Part shown: in pieces, positions 9,815 to 18,561 of the stretch
Layout of the letters: every line of letters starts with the position of its first letter
How positions within the stretch are numbered: the first letter of the stretch is position 1
Source: an uncultured Bacteroidota bacterium
GTDB lineage: Bacteria; Bacteroidota; Bacteroidia; Bacteroidales; SZUA-534
Direction: 5' to 3'
NCBI GenBank assembly: GCA_946186925.1
Contig: CAMHPA010000012.1
Span: forward strand, 1 to 62,643
Length of the DNA: 62,643 bases
Program-made: the position numbers and the translations under genes
The notes under the pieces: model-generated
Told to the model about the DNA's origin: nothing
The model's input: the letters and a program-made list of their open reading frames with translations, nothing else
Database searches by the model: none

Positions 9815-9870
9815 ACAACATCACGTGCCGGTTTCCGCAATGTCGGAGGCCGGCACGGTTGTTTTGGTTG
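9815..9870 (+). terminator. Hairpin after the xylanase gene
   Basis: CGTGCCGG (9824-9831) pairs with CCGGCACG (9850-9857), extended outward by acaac/gttgt. A T-rich stretch follows. It is placed correctly to end xylanase transcription. Confidence 0.65.
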
Positions 9871-9948
9871 TTTTATATAGGCAGTGGAAAAAATTTAAAC
9901 CAATATAAACCGCCACGAAGAATCTGTGTTTTGGCGGGATAAACTACC

Positions 9949-9993
9949 ATAACTCGCCAAATCTCGGTAATTTTTATAGATTTGGCGAGTTAT
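9949..9993. repeat. 16-bp perfect inverted repeat
   Basis: ATAACTCGCCAAATCT (9949-9964) is the exact reverse complement of 9978-9993, with a 13-nt loop. A near-copy of the first arm (ATAGTTCGCCAAATCT) recurs just downstream in direct orientation. Confidence 0.85.
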
Positions 9994-10186
9994 AATGATA
10001 TAGTTCGCCAAATCTTAGCGTGTCAATGCAAACAAATCGTCGAGTGTTACTTCGTTCTAAACAATACCGGAGTGGCTGTTTCGGTTTATGCCGAATGTGG
10101 TCACAAACGTTGTCTGGACCGATTGCGACGGACGCGCAACTTTATGCCTCAGCGGTAATGTATCATTCGGTCGCATTGTAACCACA

Positions 10187-10212
10187 TAGAGACGTAATGC
10201 ATTGCGTCTCTA
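10187..10212. repeat. Dispersed TAGAGACG...CGTCTCTA palindrome, copy 1
   Basis: A 26-nt palindrome with one G-T pair and a central AATGCATT. It belongs with the copies at 22906, 37113 and (decayed, in coding sequence) 62336. Confidence 0.85.
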
Positions 10213-10428
10213 CAATATACAATGCATTGTGTTTCCACATATCATACCGCCAAATCGGCCAATTCAATGGTGGTGAGCATTTCGGCAGTTAATTGTTTCT
10301 CTTGTGCAAGGCGGTTGGCTTGCTATGCCTCGCTTGTTTTCGCACAGATGACACGAGATAACACAGATTAACACAGCGTTTTTTGAACGCAGATTTAACT
10401 GATTGAACGGATTTTCGCGGATTTGAAA

Positions 10429-11496
10429 TTATTTAATAAATCGGATTTGCAAATTCAACTTCATAAACAACTCACCATTTTCTTCATAGATAGAGCCGAA
10501 TTTGTGGCGAGTTTGACTTGGCGTTTCAAATCGAGTATTGTAAAATAGATAGTCTTCCAAATCGTTGCGGTCGAAAAAGTGGTAGCAAACCACGTCACCA
10601 TCTTCTTTAACTACAATGTAACCGCCGTTGGCGTTGAATTTTCCTTGCCAAGGCGTCGCGGCGGTCATTCCAAGCGCAAACGCGAGCAGAAACTGTTTTA
10701 CCTTGTATTCATAAATTGGTTGTTCACTACACACTATATGCAATGGGTCATTTTGCGTCAACAAAGCAACTGCAGATTCCACTGTTCCCGCAATTTTTCT
10801 ATAATGATACAACAAGCATTCCGCAACAATTCGTTCCATTCCTAAATCAAGCATCATAAGATTGTTGTGCATATTGCTATCCGCCACTTTCAAAAACGTA
10901 ATGTTTGAATGGTGCGCATCAAGGAACTGAAATTTATCTTTAAATGATTTCAAACTATTTACTTGTTCAATCAGACCAACGTCGAAATTGCTAACCTTAT
11001 AAATGAAATTTGTTGCTCCAGATGCATTTATGAGCGTTGAATCGGCACCAAGTCTCGACTTTATGCTGTAACCCAATTCGGGCTTTGAACCGGTGTGCAG
11101 ATTATGTATCACGATGCGAATATCGGCTTTGTCTGATGATTTTGCACAAACTTCCGAACATTTTATTTCTTCCATAAATTGTTCGATACCGTCAATATTT
11201 TCGGACCCTCTGATGCTTTTTATGTAATTCAAAAGCCGGGTTGCTTCTGTACGAAAACGCTCTTGCGGAACCTCGAACTGAACCATTTGTCCTGACACCA
11301 AAATGTTGTTTTTGGCCGCCTGAACCTTATAACTGATACGGTCGGGGGCATCATTACGGAAAACTTCAAGAATCGGGTAAAACCTATCATCGTAGCGGTT
11401 CAGACGCCCGTCGCCACAATAAAGACGGCCATCGGCAAGCAACTTTAGAAAAGTGTAAAGTTCCGACCACTCACCCTTGTTTTTCGATGCGCTCAT
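10429..11496 (-). CDS. HpaII-like type II restriction endonuclease
   Basis: A 355-residue protein recognised as HpaII-family from residues about 1-30 (NKGEWSELYTFLKLLADGRL) and the central segment KADIRIVIHNLHTGSKPELG followed by SIKSRLG and ATNFIYKV. The D...SIKS arrangement is a plausible catalytic core. If the family call is right it cleaves CCGG, but the recognition sequence cannot be read from the protein. Its ATG overlaps the TGA of the upstream methyltransferase (ATGA at 11493-11496), so endonuclease translation is coupled to and follows methyltransferase translation, a common safeguard in restriction-modification systems. No transposase or integrase lies beside the pair. Confidence 0.78.
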   Translation of the reverse strand: MSASKNKGEWSELYTFLKLLADGRLYCGDGRLNRYDDRFYPILEVFRNDAPDRISYKVQAAKNNILVSGQMVQFEVPQERFRTEATRLLNYIKSIRGSENIDGIEQFMEEIKCSEVCAKSSDKADIRIVIHNLHTGSKPELGYSIKSRLGADSTLINASGATNFIYKVSNFDVGLIEQVNSLKSFKDKFQFLDAHHSNITFLKVADSNMHNNLMMLDLGMERIVAECLLYHYRKIAGTVESAVALLTQNDPLHIVCSEQPIYEYKVKQFLLAFALGMTAATPWQGKFNANGGYIVVKEDGDVVCYHFFDRNDLEDYLFYNTRFETPSQTRHKFGSIYEENGELFMKLNLQIRFIK

Positions 11497-12830
11497 AGCA
11501 ACTTTTTGTTTGATAAGGTTTTAAGAAGTTGCTCTGCTGTGGCTTGAATGGCGGGCACGGCAACCGAATTGCCAAACTGCTTGTATGCCGAAGCGTCAGC
11601 AACCACGATTTTGAAATCATCAGGGAAACCTTGCAGGCGCGCCCATTCGCGCGGTGTCATCCGGCGAAGACCGTCGGTATTGTATTCGCCCTTTATCCGC
11701 GTTGTTGGTGTCAAGTCGGTTTGGCGCTTGTCGATAACCAAATTGCGCTCCCGGCCCATACCACCAACCACAATGGCGTTTGCCACGGCATTGTCGTCTA
11801 TCACCTCGTAGCCGAAACCATTGCCTTTTGCCGCGTGACGTTCCTTGTGCGCAACCAGGGTGTTTACGTATTGCGTTGACAAATAATATTTTGAAGGTAC
11901 GGGGTTTTCCTCGCGAATGTCGATAAAATGCTTCGTAACTTCTTTCTGCTCGGGATAGACAAAATCCTCTTTCTTTATTCCCAAATCTTTGCGGAACCCA
12001 ACAATGTAAATCCTCTCACGGTGCTGCGGAACACCGAAAAACATAGCGTTCACAATCTGTGGGTCGGGAACTACATAGCCAACCTCATCAAGCGTATTCA
12101 AAATGGTTTGTAAGGTGCGACCTTTATCGTGAATCATCAAGCCTTTAACATTCTCAAGGAAAAAGGCTTTAGGTTGTTTGCGTCGCAAAATTTCGGCCAC
12201 ATCGAAAAACAATGTGCCGCGAGTTTCCTCGAAACCACGCTTTTTGCCAGCCAACGAGAATGCTTGACACGGAAATCCGCCGCAAAGAATATCGAAATTG
12301 TCGGGTATGAAACTTTTGGTACGTTCGCTTGTTATGTCGCCAAATGGTACATCGCCATAATTCGCAAAATATGTTTTTTGTGCCTGAGCATCCCATTCCG
12401 ACGAATAAACGCACTGACCGCCAAGATTTTGGAACGCCAGTCTGAATCCGCCAATACCAGCAAATAGGTCGATAAAGGTGAATTTTGGTTTTTCAGGTGC
12501 CGGAAACGGAACGTTGAAAACATCTTTGAACAAATAAAGTTGCGTTGCGTCTGGTTCATTAACTTCATTAGAACCTTCGTTTTCGTTTGACTTTGAAAAC
12601 CATTGGCTAATAAACTGTTGAGCCTTGTCATCGTAAGTTGTAGAATACTTTGACTGACGAAGTTGGATATAATGTGTAACTATTGCAAGTTGGTCGGCAA
12701 TCGAAATCTGTTCGCCACTCGCATCAAATTGTTGGCTACTTGATTTTGAATTTATTGTGCTGTTTTTCAAGCCAATATCAGCCAAAGTCAGCGGTTTCCC
12801 GCCACTAACGCTTTTTGAGTCCGTCATCAT
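11493..12830 (-). CDS. DNA (cytosine-5)-methyltransferase, type II R-M partner
   Basis: A 445-residue C5-cytosine methyltransferase that would protect the host sites of the adjacent endonuclease. Conserved motifs appear in order: FIDLFAGIGGFRLAF (I, AdoMet binding), GGFPCQAFSLAG (IV, catalytic Cys in PCQ), FFLENVKGL (VI), QHRERIYIVGFR (VIII), RRMTPREWARLQGFP (IX) and FGNSVAVPAI (X). Residues 1 to about 115 form an extra N-terminal region before motif I. The start is ATGATG at 12830-12825. It is preceded by a long structured leader (12834-13042) with a possible attenuator. CCGG specificity is inferred only from the HpaII-like neighbour. Confidence 0.92.
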   Translation of the reverse strand: MMTDSKSVSGGKPLTLADIGLKNSTINSKSSSQQFDASGEQISIADQLAIVTHYIQLRQSKYSTTYDDKAQQFISQWFSKSNENEGSNEVNEPDATQLYLFKDVFNVPFPAPEKPKFTFIDLFAGIGGFRLAFQNLGGQCVYSSEWDAQAQKTYFANYGDVPFGDITSERTKSFIPDNFDILCGGFPCQAFSLAGKKRGFEETRGTLFFDVAEILRRKQPKAFFLENVKGLMIHDKGRTLQTILNTLDEVGYVVPDPQIVNAMFFGVPQHRERIYIVGFRKDLGIKKEDFVYPEQKEVTKHFIDIREENPVPSKYYLSTQYVNTLVAHKERHAAKGNGFGYEVIDDNAVANAIVVGGMGRERNLVIDKRQTDLTPTTRIKGEYNTDGLRRMTPREWARLQGFPDDFKIVVADASAYKQFGNSVAVPAIQATAEQLLKTLSNKKLL

Positions 12831-12833
12831 TCT

Positions 12834-12870
12834 GTTTTTTAGGTCGCGTTCACCATTTCACCTAAAAAAC
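12834..12870 (-). promoter_or_regulatory. Inverted repeat just upstream of the methyltransferase start
   Basis: GTTTTTTAGGT (12834-12844) and ACCTAAAAAAC (12860-12870) form an 11-bp perfect inverted repeat around 15 nt, ending 3 nt before the start codon. It could be an operator or a stem limiting ribosome access. Confidence 0.55.
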
Positions 12871-12896
12871 ATTGCGGTCTGATTTTGGCACCCGGC

Positions 12897-12928
12897 AAAA
12901 AAAATGTGGACATTTCCTCATCCACATT
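12897..12928 (-). terminator. Terminator hairpin inside the R-M leader
   Basis: On the minus strand AATGTGGA (12928-12921) pairs with TCCACATT (12910-12903), followed by six further T (12902-12897). Five bases of the first arm also belong to the large upstream palindrome, so the two folds exclude each other. A CCGG lies at 12892-12895 just past the T-run. Confidence 0.65.
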
Positions 12929-13042
12929 CCAGGTGCTTGGCCAGACCTTACAAACCAGATAAGGAATGCCCACGCATAACACGTGAGCATTCACAACTAT
13001 CTTCTGGTTTGTAAATTCCTTTGCGGCCAAGCTTTGGAATGT
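12924..13042 (-). repeat. 119-nt stepped palindrome in the R-M leader
   Basis: Four nested arms pair: ACATTCCA 12924-12931 with 13035-13042; GCTTGGCC 12935-12942 with 13025-13032; TTACAAACCAGA 12948-12959 with 13003-13014; and GAATGCCCACG 12964-12974 with 12982-12992 (one mismatch). The loop is 7 nt. A weak promoter-like TA-run-TTTG lies at 13087-13095 on the minus strand, so this would be transcribed as the methyltransferase 5' leader. A MITE remnant is an alternative. Confidence 0.75.
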
Positions 13043-13333
13043 TTTCAGATTAGCGGTAAACGCTATTGATTAATAATATGTTAGTTCAAAAAATACTTTC
13101 TGTTTCGTACTATGTTTTTAAGTTTTATCTCTCACAATTTAATTGCAATTATGCGCCCACACAAATCCTCTCATTTGCGGAGAGAGTTTTTTGGGGAACT
13201 ACATGGTTCAAATTGTCCCATACGACAAAGGCTCTATCGAATCATTGTCATAGCTGTCGGTCTATTCAGATAGCCGATTTACAAACATACAAAAGTTTTT
13301 GAAAACTATTCCGCCGCTGTTGGCGATGAATGT
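13043..13333. other. Spacer between the R-M leader and the histidine kinase
   Basis: No gene supported. It is AT-rich, with a small hairpin CTCTC...GAGAG at 13168-13184 followed by a T-run on the plus strand, and a possible minus-strand promoter at 13087-13095. Confidence 0.5.
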
Positions 13334-14512
13334 CTAAGCCTCTGAGGCCAAATCTTTCTCCTTGACTTTCGGCAGCAGGATTCTGAATGTTGTGCCTACG
13401 CCAATTTCCGACGACTGCACCATTATTTTGCCTCGGTGGTAGTTTTTCACAATGCGTTGCACAAGCGACAATCCCAAACCCCAACCGCGTTCCTTGGTGG
13501 TGTAGCCAGGCGAGAAAATGGCCTTAAACTGGTTTTTGGGAAGTCCTTTGCCTGTGTCGGTCATTAGAATTTCGGCAAATTTGAGCGTCTCATTCAGCTT
13601 GATGGTGATGCAACCTTTACCTTCCATCGCATCAATGGCGTTCTTTATCATATTCTCAATCACCCAGTTAAATAGCGATGTGTTGAGGCGCACCATCACA
13701 TTGTGATTGGTGTTGTCTTTGATGTCGAGGGTGATGTTGGCAGATACGCGGTTCCGCATATAGCCGACAGCCGTATTGATGGCTTCAGTCAGGTTGGTAG
13801 GCTGAAGTGTCGGCAATGACCCGATTTTTGAGAAACGGTCGGCAATCATCTGCAATCGGTCAATATCTTTCTGCATTTCAGCTACATATGTGCTATTCTC
13901 AGGGGTTTGCCGCAAGATTTCAATCCATGCCATCAGCGATGATATTGGTGTGCCGAGCTGATGCGCTGTCTCCTTCGACATTCCAATCCAAACGCGGTTC
14001 TGTTCGGCCCGGCGCGATGAACTGAATGCTAAATATGCCACAATCAAGAAAATGGCTATTATCGACATCTGTATGAACGGGAAATGCGCCAGCTGCCTCA
14101 AAACCGTCGAATCGTCATAATAGATGAAATTTTTGTGGTTTCGTGGCAGATTGATGACAATGGGGTCGTGCTTTGCGGCCATCTCAGTCAGCCGCTTGCG
14201 GTAATATGCTGTGTCGTTGGTTTTTGAGGTTGGAATGTTCATTGTTGAGATGACGCTGTTGTCGTCGTCAGTCAGAATGACAGGAATAGTGGTGTTGTTG
14301 CGGATGATTTCAAGATAGAAACCAATCTCATTATCGATGTTGCTGATGGCTATCTGACGGGTGGCCTCGGCCCAAATCTGCATGCGTTTCTGCTCCTCTT
14401 CGGCAATATTGCTGGTCAAATTGTTGGTATAGTATATCGACACGCCGCCGATGAGTGTGGCGCAGACAAGGATGAATGTCTTCCAAAAAATTTTATTTCT
14501 ATAAGCGTTCAT
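13334..14512 (-). CDS. Orphan membrane sensor histidine kinase
   Basis: A 392-residue kinase with a first membrane segment at about 7-27, an extracytoplasmic sensor of about 140 residues, a second membrane segment (FIQMSIIAIFLIVAYLAF), then the phospho-acceptor region ETAHQLGTPISSL (His near 184) and an ATPase domain with N-box IENMIKNAIDAM, G1 DTGKGLP and G2 GWGLGLSL. AHQLGTP is the H-box variant common in Bacteroidetes kinases. The start at 14512 was chosen because the first membrane helix follows it directly; an upstream ATG would add about 40 residues unlike the family. No response regulator is adjacent, so the target is unknown. Its start lies 119 bp past the stop of the AsmA-like gene. 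Confidence 0.88.
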   Translation of the reverse strand: MNAYRNKIFWKTFILVCATLIGGVSIYYTNNLTSNIAEEEQKRMQIWAEATRQIAISNIDNEIGFYLEIIRNNTTIPVILTDDDNSVISTMNIPTSKTNDTAYYRKRLTEMAAKHDPIVINLPRNHKNFIYYDDSTVLRQLAHFPFIQMSIIAIFLIVAYLAFSSSRRAEQNRVWIGMSKETAHQLGTPISSLMAWIEILRQTPENSTYVAEMQKDIDRLQMIADRFSKIGSLPTLQPTNLTEAINTAVGYMRNRVSANITLDIKDNTNHNVMVRLNTSLFNWVIENMIKNAIDAMEGKGCITIKLNETLKFAEILMTDTGKGLPKNQFKAIFSPGYTTKERGWGLGLSLVQRIVKNYHRGKIMVQSSEIGVGTTFRILLPKVKEKDLASEA

Positions 14513-14631
14513 AGCAAGTATAACGTTTTGCTGTACGGAATATTGTTTTTGAGTGATGTGAATTGTGTAAAGAGAAGTAACGTTTTGACGATTACGGTTA
14601 CACAAATGAGGTTGTTCCCCCCGCCAGAAAC

Positions 14632-17169
14632 TCACTCTTCGTCATCGTCCCACTCAATCACAAAGCCCGATGCGGGCGGCGGGGTGGTGCTTTTCTCTTC
14701 GGTTTTGATGGTGGTGTCCTTCTTGAACAGGCCGAACTCGCGTTTCAGAATCTGTTTCACTTCTTTTTTCTGCTGCTGTAACTCGTTGCGCAACTGCTGT
14801 TTAAGTTCCACTTTGTCAAATTTCACCTTTGTCTTGTCGCCCGTGCGGGTGGCCACAAGGTATAGCGATGTGTGGTTGCCGCCATCGTCTTCAACAATGC
14901 CGTAAGGCGTGGTTTGCTGCAGGCGTTTGGCTTTGCCGCGCATAAAGTCGCTCAAAATCAGCGTGATGTGATACTCGTAATCGCCCGTGAACTTTTGCGT
15001 TCCCGCAACAGCAACATCGCAGGCATTGCAGGCCACATCCATCTTTGGAATTGTGACTGTGCCGCCGCTGATGGTCATATCGTTGGTAAGGGTTGAGAAG
15101 TGCAAGTCGCGGAACTCGTCGATGCGGGTGAAATCGGCCACGCTATTGAGCGCTTCGAGCCCGTGCAGACGGCCATTGGCAATCTTCAGACGACCGTCGA
15201 AATCCATATTCCGCACATCGGCAGAATCGCCTGCAAACGGCAGCAACAGCGTGAAATTCGAACTCAGCCGCCCTTCAATGTTCTCGTTGGTAACGGTAGT
15301 CTGCCCGAAGTTGTCGAAAGTGCTGAACATCTGATTGATATCGATGCTCGTGACCGAACCTTTGCAAGCCAACTCGCGGTGCTTGCCGCTGCGGTAGGCC
15401 ACGCGGACATCGGTGCTGCCACTCAATGCATTGAATTTCAGCCCGTCAACATCAATATTGTCGCCTGCGTAGCGCAGCCGCCCCGAAATGTTGTCGGCAC
15501 GGAACTTCTTGTAACTGAAGCCTTTGGTACTCGCCATCAAATCAACCTTGTAGGTAATCTTCGACGGCTCGCCGTCCGATTTGGCAAACAATGATTTAAT
15601 CTGCTCATAATCAAACGCATCAGTGGAAACCGAACCGCGAATGTCCATTGCGGGATAGGGCTCGGCCACGGCTTTGAGCAGATTGCCGATGCTTCCGCTG
15701 AACGTCACGGGAATATCGCTCAGGCGGCCGCTTGTACTGCTGATTGTCAGTGCGCTGCCGTTGAGCGTGGCCGCGCCATCGACGCCTGTGAGAGTGATGT
15801 TGGAGCCGTTGGTGTAACTTGCCTGCTGCAGTTTGAGTTGGCACCGCGGATTGAGTCGCAGAAAGGCTTTCAGGTCGAACGCTTTGTTCACATCGATGGG
15901 GCCGCTGATGGTGAGCGAGCCGTCGGCAGAGCCCGTCAGACGGTCGGGGCGGCTGCTGAAAATCAAGTGGTTCCACTCTTCGAGCCGAGCGTTGGTGTTC
16001 AGTTTCGCATTGATGTGCGGCTGCTTCAGATTGTCGATGCGAAGGTTGCCCGTCAGGTGGCTTTGCCCCGAAGTGACATTGATTCCGCTGATTGACACAA
16101 ACGACTTGGGGCTGTTGGCGTAGCCGCCGTTGTTGAACGTGCCTTTCAGGCTGACACTGTTGAGTTTAAGGTCGAGTTTGGGGTAACTGATGTCGGCGTT
16201 GTCGAGCCCGAAATTTGCCACAATCTTCGGTGACGAAAGATTGCTAAACTTGCCTTTGACGGTGGCGTCGAACCCAACCAGTCCCGAACTGCGCACGGTG
16301 GGTTTCTCTTGAGTGGCTAAAGTGAAGTAACGCAGCGCGTTAGCCACTTCAATCTTGTCGCCGTGCAGCGCAAGGTCCACGTAGGTGTCATTAGTCAGCA
16401 GAACAGTTCCTAAAACACTGATGTTGATGCCTTTAGACGATAGTTGGCCCTTATTGATTCGCAGCGTGTCGTTCTTCATTGCAAGGTCCATCTTGATGCG
16501 CGTGGGCGCCAACGGCACAATCTCAATATTGTTGGCCACAATCCACTGCAGCGCCACCGAGCCCTTTGTCCCAATCTCAAACTGACCGTTGTTGAGTTTG
16601 CCTTCCGCTTCAAAATCAGGCATATACCATTCGGCACCGTTGCCTTTGTAAAGGTTGCAGATTTGTATTTTGCAGTCTTTCAGTCCCAAATGCCCAAGAT
16701 TGATTTGCATATCAGATTTGCCCGCCGATGTTTTTTTCTCTTTGATAATGTGAAAGTTATCATTACCGCGCTTGTCAATCAGAATAAAAATCCGCCCATC
16801 GGTGACCTTCACCGAGTTCAGTTCCAACTCGTTATCTAAAAGTTTGCGGATATTGAACGACAGCGATAACTTCCTGACAGCCAGCAATGTGTCGGCTGTA
16901 GTGCGCCCAAAACCCTTGTGGCTGAAACCTTCGGCAGGCGACTTAACAATCACATTGTCAAGCACTATCGACGCGTACGGAAAAGTGTTGATGAGCGAAA
17001 AATGTATGCCGTCAACGTTCACGGGCGCGTTCAGTTCGTTGTTGATGGCCTGAATGCTGTAGTTTATCAGCCTGTCTTTCAGCAGAATGGTGCCGCCAAC
17101 AACGGCGCTCACAAGAACCACCAGCACAATCGCTGTCCAAATAATAATCCGTGTCAGAATCCTGCGCAT
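14632..17169 (-). CDS. AsmA-family inner-membrane-anchored protein
   Basis: An 845-residue protein with one N-terminal transmembrane helix (IIIWTAIVLVVLVSAVVGGT) and a long beta-rich periplasmic region. Features match AsmA/TamB-type proteins: an early amphipathic DRLINYSIQAINNELN segment, repeated short strands ending in conserved glycines, and an AsmA_2-like C-terminal half (DGRLKIANGRLHGLEALNSV). The tail is coiled (LKQQLRNELQQQKKEVKQI) and acidic (WDDDEE). AsmA proteins are thought to move lipids between membranes or assist outer-membrane assembly. It lies between rhomboid and kinase genes on the same strand, probably in one transcriptional direction. No specific substrate can be deduced. 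Confidence 0.85.
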   Translation of the reverse strand: MRRILTRIIIWTAIVLVVLVSAVVGGTILLKDRLINYSIQAINNELNAPVNVDGIHFSLINTFPYASIVLDNVIVKSPAEGFSHKGFGRTTADTLLAVRKLSLSFNIRKLLDNELELNSVKVTDGRIFILIDKRGNDNFHIIKEKKTSAGKSDMQINLGHLGLKDCKIQICNLYKGNGAEWYMPDFEAEGKLNNGQFEIGTKGSVALQWIVANNIEIVPLAPTRIKMDLAMKNDTLRINKGQLSSKGINISVLGTVLLTNDTYVDLALHGDKIEVANALRYFTLATQEKPTVRSSGLVGFDATVKGKFSNLSSPKIVANFGLDNADISYPKLDLKLNSVSLKGTFNNGGYANSPKSFVSISGINVTSGQSHLTGNLRIDNLKQPHINAKLNTNARLEEWNHLIFSSRPDRLTGSADGSLTISGPIDVNKAFDLKAFLRLNPRCQLKLQQASYTNGSNITLTGVDGAATLNGSALTISSTSGRLSDIPVTFSGSIGNLLKAVAEPYPAMDIRGSVSTDAFDYEQIKSLFAKSDGEPSKITYKVDLMASTKGFSYKKFRADNISGRLRYAGDNIDVDGLKFNALSGSTDVRVAYRSGKHRELACKGSVTSIDINQMFSTFDNFGQTTVTNENIEGRLSSNFTLLLPFAGDSADVRNMDFDGRLKIANGRLHGLEALNSVADFTRIDEFRDLHFSTLTNDMTISGGTVTIPKMDVACNACDVAVAGTQKFTGDYEYHITLILSDFMRGKAKRLQQTTPYGIVEDDGGNHTSLYLVATRTGDKTKVKFDKVELKQQLRNELQQQKKEVKQILKREFGLFKKDTTIKTEEKSTTPPPASGFVIEWDDDEE

Positions 17170-17350
17170 AGTATTTGTTTAATCGGTCAATCGGTGAATC
17201 GTTTAGTTTTAGACTTCAGACTACGGACAACAGACTACAGTCAGTTTTGTGCAGCCTTTTCATTGTTAATTGTTAATTATTCATTATTAATTGTTTACGT
17301 TTTTCACCCAACACCAAAACTTCTAATTTCTAAATCCTAACTCCTAATTA

Positions 17351-18238
17351 TCAATTATTTCTGCTGTTTCGGAACAAGGTTCGTTTCTCGTCTTCGGTCA
17401 GGCCGTTGTAGCCCGACTTTGCAATCTTGTCCAAAATGGCGTCTATCTCTTTCTGTTCGTTGTGTTTACGTGCGTTGTAGTCGTAGTCCGATTCGGCGCG
17501 GCGGTAACCGCCATCGGTGCGTTTGTACGAAACCTTCATCTTCGGTTTGCGCTTGAAAATGCCTGATACAGCGTCGATTACGCGGCCAACCCACGCGGCA
17601 ATATCAGTCCCCTTGCGCAGACTTGCAATGTAGAATATTCCGAACAGCGCGCCGCCGATGTGTGCAATGTGGCCGCCAGCGTTGGCGCCGTCGAGCATCG
17701 CCAAATCCGAAATAAGGCTGAAAACAGCTATCCACTTGATTTTCACCTGCCCCAAAAACAGCAGATAAACAGTGTAGTTGGGCACGTAAACGGCTGTGGC
17801 CAAGACAATTGCGTAAACAGCAGCCGAAGCGCCGATGGCCATCGCATAGGTAGCGTCGAAAGCGGGGAAAATGTTGAAAGCCAGCGTGTAAAGCAGCGCG
17901 CCAGCAATGCCGCCGCAGATGTAAACGTTCAGCAGTTGGCGGCCCGTGAAGTACTCACTGAAAATCCGCCCGAACCAAAACAGCCATAGCAGATTGAACA
18001 AAATATGCAGAAATCCCTGATGCAGAAACATATAAGTGACCACGCCCCACGGATGGCGAATCAGATTTTCCCATCCCGCGTAAGCGCCCAGAAACTCAAC
18101 CACAGGATTGGCCGCCTGAACGCCCGACAGCATCATCACAATATCGACCAATTTCACCACAACAAATACCGCCAGATTGATGTAAATCAACCTGTTGAGC
18201 ATATTGCTCTGCTTGAATTGTGACCAGAGATTGTTCAT
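17351..18238 (-). CDS. Rhomboid-family intramembrane serine protease
   Basis: A 295-residue polytopic membrane protein. Rhomboid features are HPWGVVTYMFLHQGFLHILFN after helix 1, the catalytic-Ser segment MAIGASAAVYAIV (GxS, with Ala after Ser instead of the usual Gly), and the catalytic His in GGHIAHIGGALFG. A hydrophilic C-terminal tail of about 90 residues follows, ending in LTEDEKRTLFRNSRNN. Rhomboids cleave substrates within or next to membrane helices. The Ala replacing Gly is conservative, so activity is likely but not certain. It is upstream of and parallel to the AsmA-like gene, across a 181-bp spacer of repetitive AT-rich words. Confidence 0.87.
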   Translation of the reverse strand: MNNLWSQFKQSNMLNRLIYINLAVFVVVKLVDIVMMLSGVQAANPVVEFLGAYAGWENLIRHPWGVVTYMFLHQGFLHILFNLLWLFWFGRIFSEYFTGRQLLNVYICGGIAGALLYTLAFNIFPAFDATYAMAIGASAAVYAIVLATAVYVPNYTVYLLFLGQVKIKWIAVFSLISDLAMLDGANAGGHIAHIGGALFGIFYIASLRKGTDIAAWVGRVIDAVSGIFKRKPKMKVSYKRTDGGYRRAESDYDYNARKHNEQKEIDAILDKIAKSGYNGLTEDEKRTLFRNSRNN

Positions 18239-18395
18239 TTTTTCATCTTTTGTTGGTGTTGGGTTTTAGGTGTTGGGTGTTGGTTTTTAAATTACTAACA
18301 TCTAATACCTGAAACCACTAGTTAAACATTATACAGACTGCTAATGTTGCGCAATATTACAGAAAAAAGTGATTTTCTATGAATAGACGAACTCT

Positions 18396-18494
18396 ACAAC
18401 TTTTCAAGATTATCAAAATGCAATTTTTACATCTTTTCGAGATTATTGAAGAGCAAAAATCACAACTTTTCAAAGTTAACTGGTCTTTTACACA
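18396..18494. repeat. Three 33-bp direct repeats upstream of the small T9SS cargo gene
   Basis: ACAACTTTTCAAGATTAT at 18396, ACATCTTTTCGAGATTAT at 18429 and ACAACTTTTCAAAG at 18462 begin exactly 33 bp apart. The spacer 18239-18561 otherwise holds GT-rich low-complexity sequence (18250-18290) and the promoter box at 18520. Confidence 0.7.
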
Positions 18495-18519
18495 ATTCAT
18501 TATTTGTATGAATAATATT

Positions 18520-18527
18520 TATATTTG
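18520..18527 (+). promoter_or_regulatory. -7 box TATATTTG
   Basis: It matches TAnnTTTG and lies 34 bp before the start of the small T9SS cargo gene. The only TTTG upstream (18503-18506) is closer than usual for a -33 element. Confidence 0.5.
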
Positions 18528-18561
18528 TATGAAAATTAGACATTAACAGCAAAAACTAATT

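Larger units (their letters stand above)
9803..10428. other. 626-bp spacer built of hairpins and dispersed short repeats
   Basis: No convincing gene. It holds a terminator-like hairpin after the xylanase, a 16-bp inverted repeat at 9949-9993, a third copy of the same half-site at about 10003-10015, the palindrome at 10187-10212, and repetitive stretches near 10345-10425 (CACAGATTAACACAG and GAACGCAGATTTAACTG) that look like fragments of dispersed intergenic repeats. Confidence 0.7.

Noticed and set aside
12839..13030. 63-residue open frame on the minus strand upstream of the methyltransferase
   Set aside because: It coincides entirely with the stepped palindrome and terminator, has no family resemblance, and its composition follows the hairpin arms.
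12924..13042. Integron attC site or MITE
   Set aside because: attC would need R'/R'' core sites (GTTRRRY-like) at the ends, which are not seen. MITE ends with target-site duplications are also not visible. Left as a structured leader.
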